From Ectocarpus siliculosus (taxonomy: Eukaryota > Sar > Phaeophyceae > Ectocarpales > Ectocarpaceae), in assembly GCA_000310025.1 (NCBI GenBank), contig FN647968.1:240774-256696 (forward strand): a stretch of DNA of 15,923 nt. Direction: 5' to 3'. Positions 9,601 through 15,600 of the stretch are shown piece after piece. Both the position numbers and the translations under genes were made by a program. The number at the start of each line of letters is the position of its first letter. The first letter of the stretch is position 1. Under the pieces are notes generated by a model. That model worked only from the letters and a program-made list of their open reading frames with translations, was not told the DNA's origin and searched no databases.

Positions 9601-12600
9601 GAGCCTTGTGGCTACGGTGAACCTGCTCGATGTACCAAGAGCCTTTGCCTGCTGTGACATACGGTATCTACGACGACCTGCGTGTGTACACGCAGATTCT
9701 ATGAGATGAGCCTTGTTGTCCTGCTATCGGATCTACGATATTTACGAATTTTCGTTTACTTTCAGCCTTGTCGTTGCTCGCCGCTTGCCTGTTCGAAGAT
9801 GTGTCTCTCGAGATGCTGCTTCACGTCCGTCCACTGCAGCTCTCCCATCGCCGGCAGCCCGCCACCCGCGCGGTGATTGTTGTTGAAAATACCAACCTGG
9901 AACCAACGCAACGGAACATAGATCAAAGGAGAGAAGGGATGAAGATACCAACCTGAAATCAACAAAAAGTGGAAATTTAGATAAAAACAGAGAATATCAC
10001 CATGGTGTAGCCTGAGGGCTGGAAACCTGCTAGTAGTTTCGTTAGTAGCCATGGTTTCGTGTCTACCTCCAACCATATCCTAAAAAACTGTTGTGCCGGC
10101 GAGTGCAAACAGGTCGCCAGCGCTGGCGAATATACGTGGTCCCTGAAATAGTATCACGTGTCTCTCTCGAAAAAACAACTAACAAACGATGTGAACACAA
10201 CACGCCATATCGCAAACTGTGCTGCCTTGTGACAACTTTGAGTGCGCGTAGAGGTCGTTTTTGTACTTGTCAAGAACCATGGCAGTTCTTCTTACGTCAG
10301 GCAACTCCTGCTCCAGCCAACGAATGAGAGACCACAGCATCACCGCCGGCCCCTGAGCGTCCGCGCCCTGATCTTGCTGCTCGCTTCCGGTCTGCCAATG
10401 AGAAAACAAAGGACGCACGCACGGCATGACAACATATATGAACGAATGACGCGTTGCCTTGACGATTTTGTGACTGCGTTTCTAATTGCACAACCAGCTC
10501 AAACAACTCACGGTAGTTTGGACAAGAACAATGAAGGGACCGCCGAACCTCAGCGCTCCTTAGTCTCCTGCTCTTGCTTATCAATGTCGACAGACTGGGC
10601 GAGCAAAAGAACAGTGGGAATTGTAACGCCCAACAATCTCTCAAATACCACGCCTCTCCTCCCGAATCGCTGACATGCGTTTCCTCCAACAGCACAAGCA
10701 CAGAAAAGGGATGAACAAACACACAGACGGCGAGCGACGACACCACAACAGAACAACACAAGTTGAAAAAAGGCGAAAACAGACAAAAAATACGATACAT
10801 ACTCTAAATTTTCGCATCTCGCCTGTGGTTCGGCAACCATGGCCCGTAGGTCCTGTTCGCGGAACGCCGACATCCACTCCTCCACCTGCTTCCTCAGCTT
10901 TCCCGCCAGGGGGTGTAGAAGCTTTTGCTCGAACGTCTCACGAGAGATCTTTTCCCGAACCTTAAAAAACAAAGAGAGAAAATCAAAAAAAGTAATTCAG
11001 CAAGAAGGAGGTTTCTCGAGAGCGAGAACACCAACGGCCTACACGGCAGAGCTGCCACCCCAACCCACACAAATGACCTGGGTCCTTCGTGCGATGCTGA
11101 TGGGACGGGATGACTGTGTGGTAGACGCTTCCGGCAGAAATAAAATTAACAGTACAAAAACCCACCGGTAGGAGTCTGACCGGTTTTTCAGACACGAAAC
11201 GTGCAAACAATACGCGAAAACCGCCCTGGTCCAAAAGCATGGAATTTGGTGGTATGTACCACGGTACAACCACATGGTACACCTATACCTGGGTTTCCAT
11301 GTGATGTTGATGGAATATGGTGTCCCACGAGTCCACGTACTCCAGGGCCATGGGCCTCTCCCGGGTGTTGAGGAGCTGCACCACGTTGGCGAAGGACAGC
11401 CCTTGAGTGCGAACGCCGTTGACCGAGACGAGGACCGATCCCACACACGGTCTTCGCGCCACCTTGGGCTTGCCGACCGTGCTGCCCGTTCCGGTAGACC
11501 TCGCAGACAGCTCTGCAGTTAAACCGTGTGGGGGCAGAGGGTACGCACATACTCACTTTGTGCTTGCATTGTCAGGCACTTGGCCACTGACCCACGTATG
11601 TCTTACGAGACAGAGAAACGATGCCGCTAAAACTAGAGGCACCTCCAATTGAGGAGCTCTGTACGTTTTACTCTCTGTACGTTTTCCAACAAATTGCTGT
11701 GTTGGTTTGCTTGGGGGGGTGGGGTGGAGATGGGAACCAATCTTATTCGGTGAGATTCTCCACGAGGAAAAATGTGGGTGAAAAGTTCGGAACACATGGT
11801 ATTCCAGAGAGCAGTGATTGGCCCGTTACTAAAAATGTCTCTAGCCCCACCCAGAGACGCACCCCTCTGACGCACCTGCGGTATAGCCCTCCTCAGCGTC
11901 CTCATCCGCGGGCCCCCCTTCGCCCTTACCACCGGCGCGCCCCTTCCCGCTCCCGTCCAACTCCTCGTCCTCATCGGCACCCCAGCCAATACCGCCATGC
12001 TTCGACCCATGACCTCCGCGCGGTCCTCTCTCCCGCGGCCCCGCAGAGTCACCATCTGCCCCGCCCATACCCCCCTCCTTCGGGCTTGTCTGCTCCCCCT
12101 CCTCCGTGGCGTCGGCGCTGGTCGGGGACGTGGAGTGCTCGTCGAACAGGCGGAAGTTGGAGGGCACGGCCATGCGGTTCAACCTCCCCCTCAAGACCTG
12201 CATCTTGGCGGTGATGCTACCCGGTTTCTTCCCCTCGACAACCTTCTTCGGCCCTGCCTCCTTCTCCTCCTCCTCCTCCTCCTCCTCCTTCTCCTCCTTC
12301 TCCTCCTTCTCCTCCTTCTCTTGTGCCTCTTCTCCACTTCCTTCTCCCGCCGCCTCCTCTTCCTCCGTCGCTCCCGTATCGCCGCTTTCCATTCTGCTGC
12401 CGTCCCCCTCTTCCTCCGTCTCGGCTCCCAGCTCCACCACCACTATGTCCCTGCCACGCTTGTCTCTCCCTGGCCCAGCCCCTGCTGCTGCTTGAACTGC
12501 AGGCTTTGCCCCAAGAGCCAAAGAAGACGCATCCGAAGACGACGATGAGATCTCCACCCCATCATCGCCTTTGCCCTTCTCGCTGCCCTGGTTGTCTCCC

Positions 12601-15600
12601 TCCTTCTCGCCGGCGGCATCGTCTCCCGCCGCCCCGGAGCTCGACTCCGGGCCCTTTCCCAGGACCGGTTCTTGGGCCGATCCCGCCGATCCCTTGCCTT
12701 CCTTCCCCTGAGAGGTTGCCTCGCCGTCTTCCGGAGGTCGCTGTCCGCCTCGAGCATCGGCGCGTTGCCCTGCGGAGCGGCAACGACAAGCAAACGCCGC
12801 CGTACAAGAGCGTGATACAGCCGTTACATGAGTAAAAAACGTGTGGCACGGTGGCCAAAAATGCCTCGGGAGGGAAGTAGCACTATTACACTATATTCGA
12901 TGGCGCCCTTGATGGAAAATCGAAGGCAGCCATCGAGTTTCCTTTCCCCCACATGTGCGCTCATGCTTCAAGCTGTGGCTGCTCCGTTTACGTGCGCGTC
13001 AACCCTGCTGCCTGCAAGGATGTATAGGGATCTCGGAGTGTTCAGTACGCCATGGAGGATTAGCGTGGGCATATCGGCGGGAGCGAAACACATCTTTTCC
13101 GCTCACCGACGTTGCCGCGGGTAATAGATGCCAGGGCCCACCCTACTGCGTGGTGAATACTGTAGCATTATACTGCTTATCTCTAGTTGTTCGCGCTGAG
13201 ACTCATTGGCGCAAAAAAGTGCGTAAAAAAACATGACCGCACGCGGGGAAAAAAAAAGGTCCTACACTCTCTACTCTCCCCATATCCCTAGATACAGCGA
13301 TGGTGAGTGGTCGAGCATGGTACAGCGATCCCCAAGGGCATACTTGTAGAACTCTCAACACCGTGTTTTTTCCGCGAGGTTTTGCTCGGGGAGACGTTCG
13401 GCAAGAAACTCGGTCTTGTATCTGTGACGTCGGCGATACGACAGGTGCCGTTTCTATCCCTCAGGTGTCGTGGCTGTGACGCTCGCTGTTGCTGGAAGAA
13501 AGCCAAGGACGCCTGCACACTCTCGACCCTAGGGCGCTTGCTCTTTCTTTCCCAGCAATGGAACATGCAACACGACACTCCGTCACGGCAGTACACCTCA
13601 CAACTTCAAACCACGCCATACCACACACCACAAAAAATCTGTTTTCACGTCACAACACCGTCACAACACAAACACCACACGCATCTAGTATTAGCATCAC
13701 GAACCGGGTTCTGGCGGGTCTACCGTGACCAGAAGTCGCTTGAAACGGCTCTCCAAGAAATCGCCCCATGCCTCCACGTCCAGGGACACGTACTCTCCTT
13801 CCCCGTCTCCAACCTCCATGTCAAGATAGCTGAAAGAACAAATGAGGAGAGGGGAGGGGTGACGCAGAATCACATCAGATTGTTTGTGCTCTGGGCTCGA
13901 AGACAACCTCGCCTCGATGAACACGGCAATGGGTGCTGGGAGTGGAGTCCCCGCCCTGCACACATCTCCCTCAGACAGGACGGGGGAATAACGTGTACAT
14001 AACACAGCTACAGCAGTGCTGAATACTGCTGTAGATGTGGAAGTGGATGACCTCGAGCAGAACGCTACTTCAAGCGCCGGCCCTACTCCGGTGTCCTCAA
14101 CCGCATCACAAAAACACTCCCAAAGCCTTCCTTCATAAATCAAACGCTCTCGTCATCCAGGTGGACCTCTGAGCCAGCTAACCCCCCTGTTGTTGAGTTT
14201 TTTCGCACCTGACTCGGACGCCAGGGTTGTCTTCCCCCAGGCCTAACCGCACGCTGAGGCCTTTCATGAAGGCGCTCACGGCGACGCTTGGGTCCGCGGC
14301 GTCATCGTTTGATGCCGCAGGGGCTGGCTTCCATCTCCACAGCTTCTTGACCTGAACATCATAGCCATTCCGTGGGTATACACCGTGGAATGGTGATTGA
14401 ATTGAAAAAAAGAGTCACAGTCCGAGCATAAAAAAAAAGACTACTGCAAATACTTGTGAAGACAAGGACCGGCGCATCGGCCGGTCGACAGCCCGACGGA
14501 TAGACCAACAGACCGGTCGACAGACCAACAGACCGGTCGACAAGACCAACAGACCGATGAAAAGACACACACCCTAGGGACTCTCACCAAATATCAACCG
14601 GAACATCAGACCGACCGGAAACACCGACAGACCAAACAAAGGCCCCCGACCGACTCTCACCCCTTCTCCGAAGAGCTGGGAGCACTGCACGATGCACTTC
14701 ACGGTGACATCATAGTCCGACTGGCTGTCCATCATAGACGACGTCTCCGTACCCATGCCGCCCCCGGCCCCGCCGCTCCCACCGTAGATGGTCTGCAGGT
14801 CGTCGGCCCCCCTCCCGGCGGCGCTGCCACCACCCAGCGTGCCAAGGCGGGCTAGAGATAGCTCGTCGAAGGCGCTGGGTTCGGGGGACACCTGGGCGAG
14901 AGCATGGGCATCGGAGTAGATATTAGGCGAGCGCCTCGAAATAGCCCGAAACGGAACTTGGGTGGCTCCGGGCGGTACCAACAACAGAACGTATGTGTGT
15001 GTTTTTTACGCTGGGTTCTGAGGCCTTTATCCAGTGAAGCCAGAAATCTGTGTACTGACTTGTGTTTTGGGTGCAGGAACAGCAACAACAGCAACAACAA
15101 CACAAGCAGCAGCACAGCAACAGCTACTACAACAACGACGAGGACAACAACAACAGCAGCAGCAGCAGCAGCAGCAGCAACGACGGTAAACACTCTGACC
15201 AGTCGTACCTCGACCGGCAGTCCATCTATCTCCTCCTCGGAGCCATCATCGTCCTGTCCGAACCAGACATCAAACCATCACCACGGTCGTCAGCCGCAGG
15301 CCACCCAGCGGACAAGCAACAAACAGAAAAAAAAAAAAAGAGCGGCGGGAGCGCGAGGCGTTAGACCCTCTCGAAACCTCCACCAAGAGCCCACAACAGT
15401 GTCGTGGGTGTGTCGTATTGCTGGTCGTGAGTATCAAGCCCGCTATCCAACCGGAGGGCAGCAGGGCATGGCGCACAATCGGGGGCAATCCAAAAAAAAT
15501 ACGATCTTCCGAGAGAGGTGTGAAGAATTGGAAGCACTTGGCTTCAGCACCAAGCCCGCCAGCAGCCAAGCCACACAGCTGCCGCGATCGACACAGCTAC

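Noticed and set aside
9198-9620. Plus-strand frame of 140 residues
   Set aside because: It includes an Asn run from the CAA tract and lies wholly in the intron with the GC donor; no domain seen.
11997-12548. Plus-strand Leu-rich and Ser-rich frames opposite exon 6
   Set aside because: They mirror the GAG/GAA repeats of the acidic exon on the other strand; composition is extreme and no start context or domain is seen.
13288-13485. Extra coding exon between exons 5 and 6
   Set aside because: There is an acceptor-like ttccag and an open frame, but no domain resemblance and no need for it if the exon 5 donor is G|gttcgt. It remains possible.
14482-14560. CRISPR-like direct repeats
   Set aside because: The units are contiguous without spacers and lie in a eukaryotic intron; this is a minisatellite.
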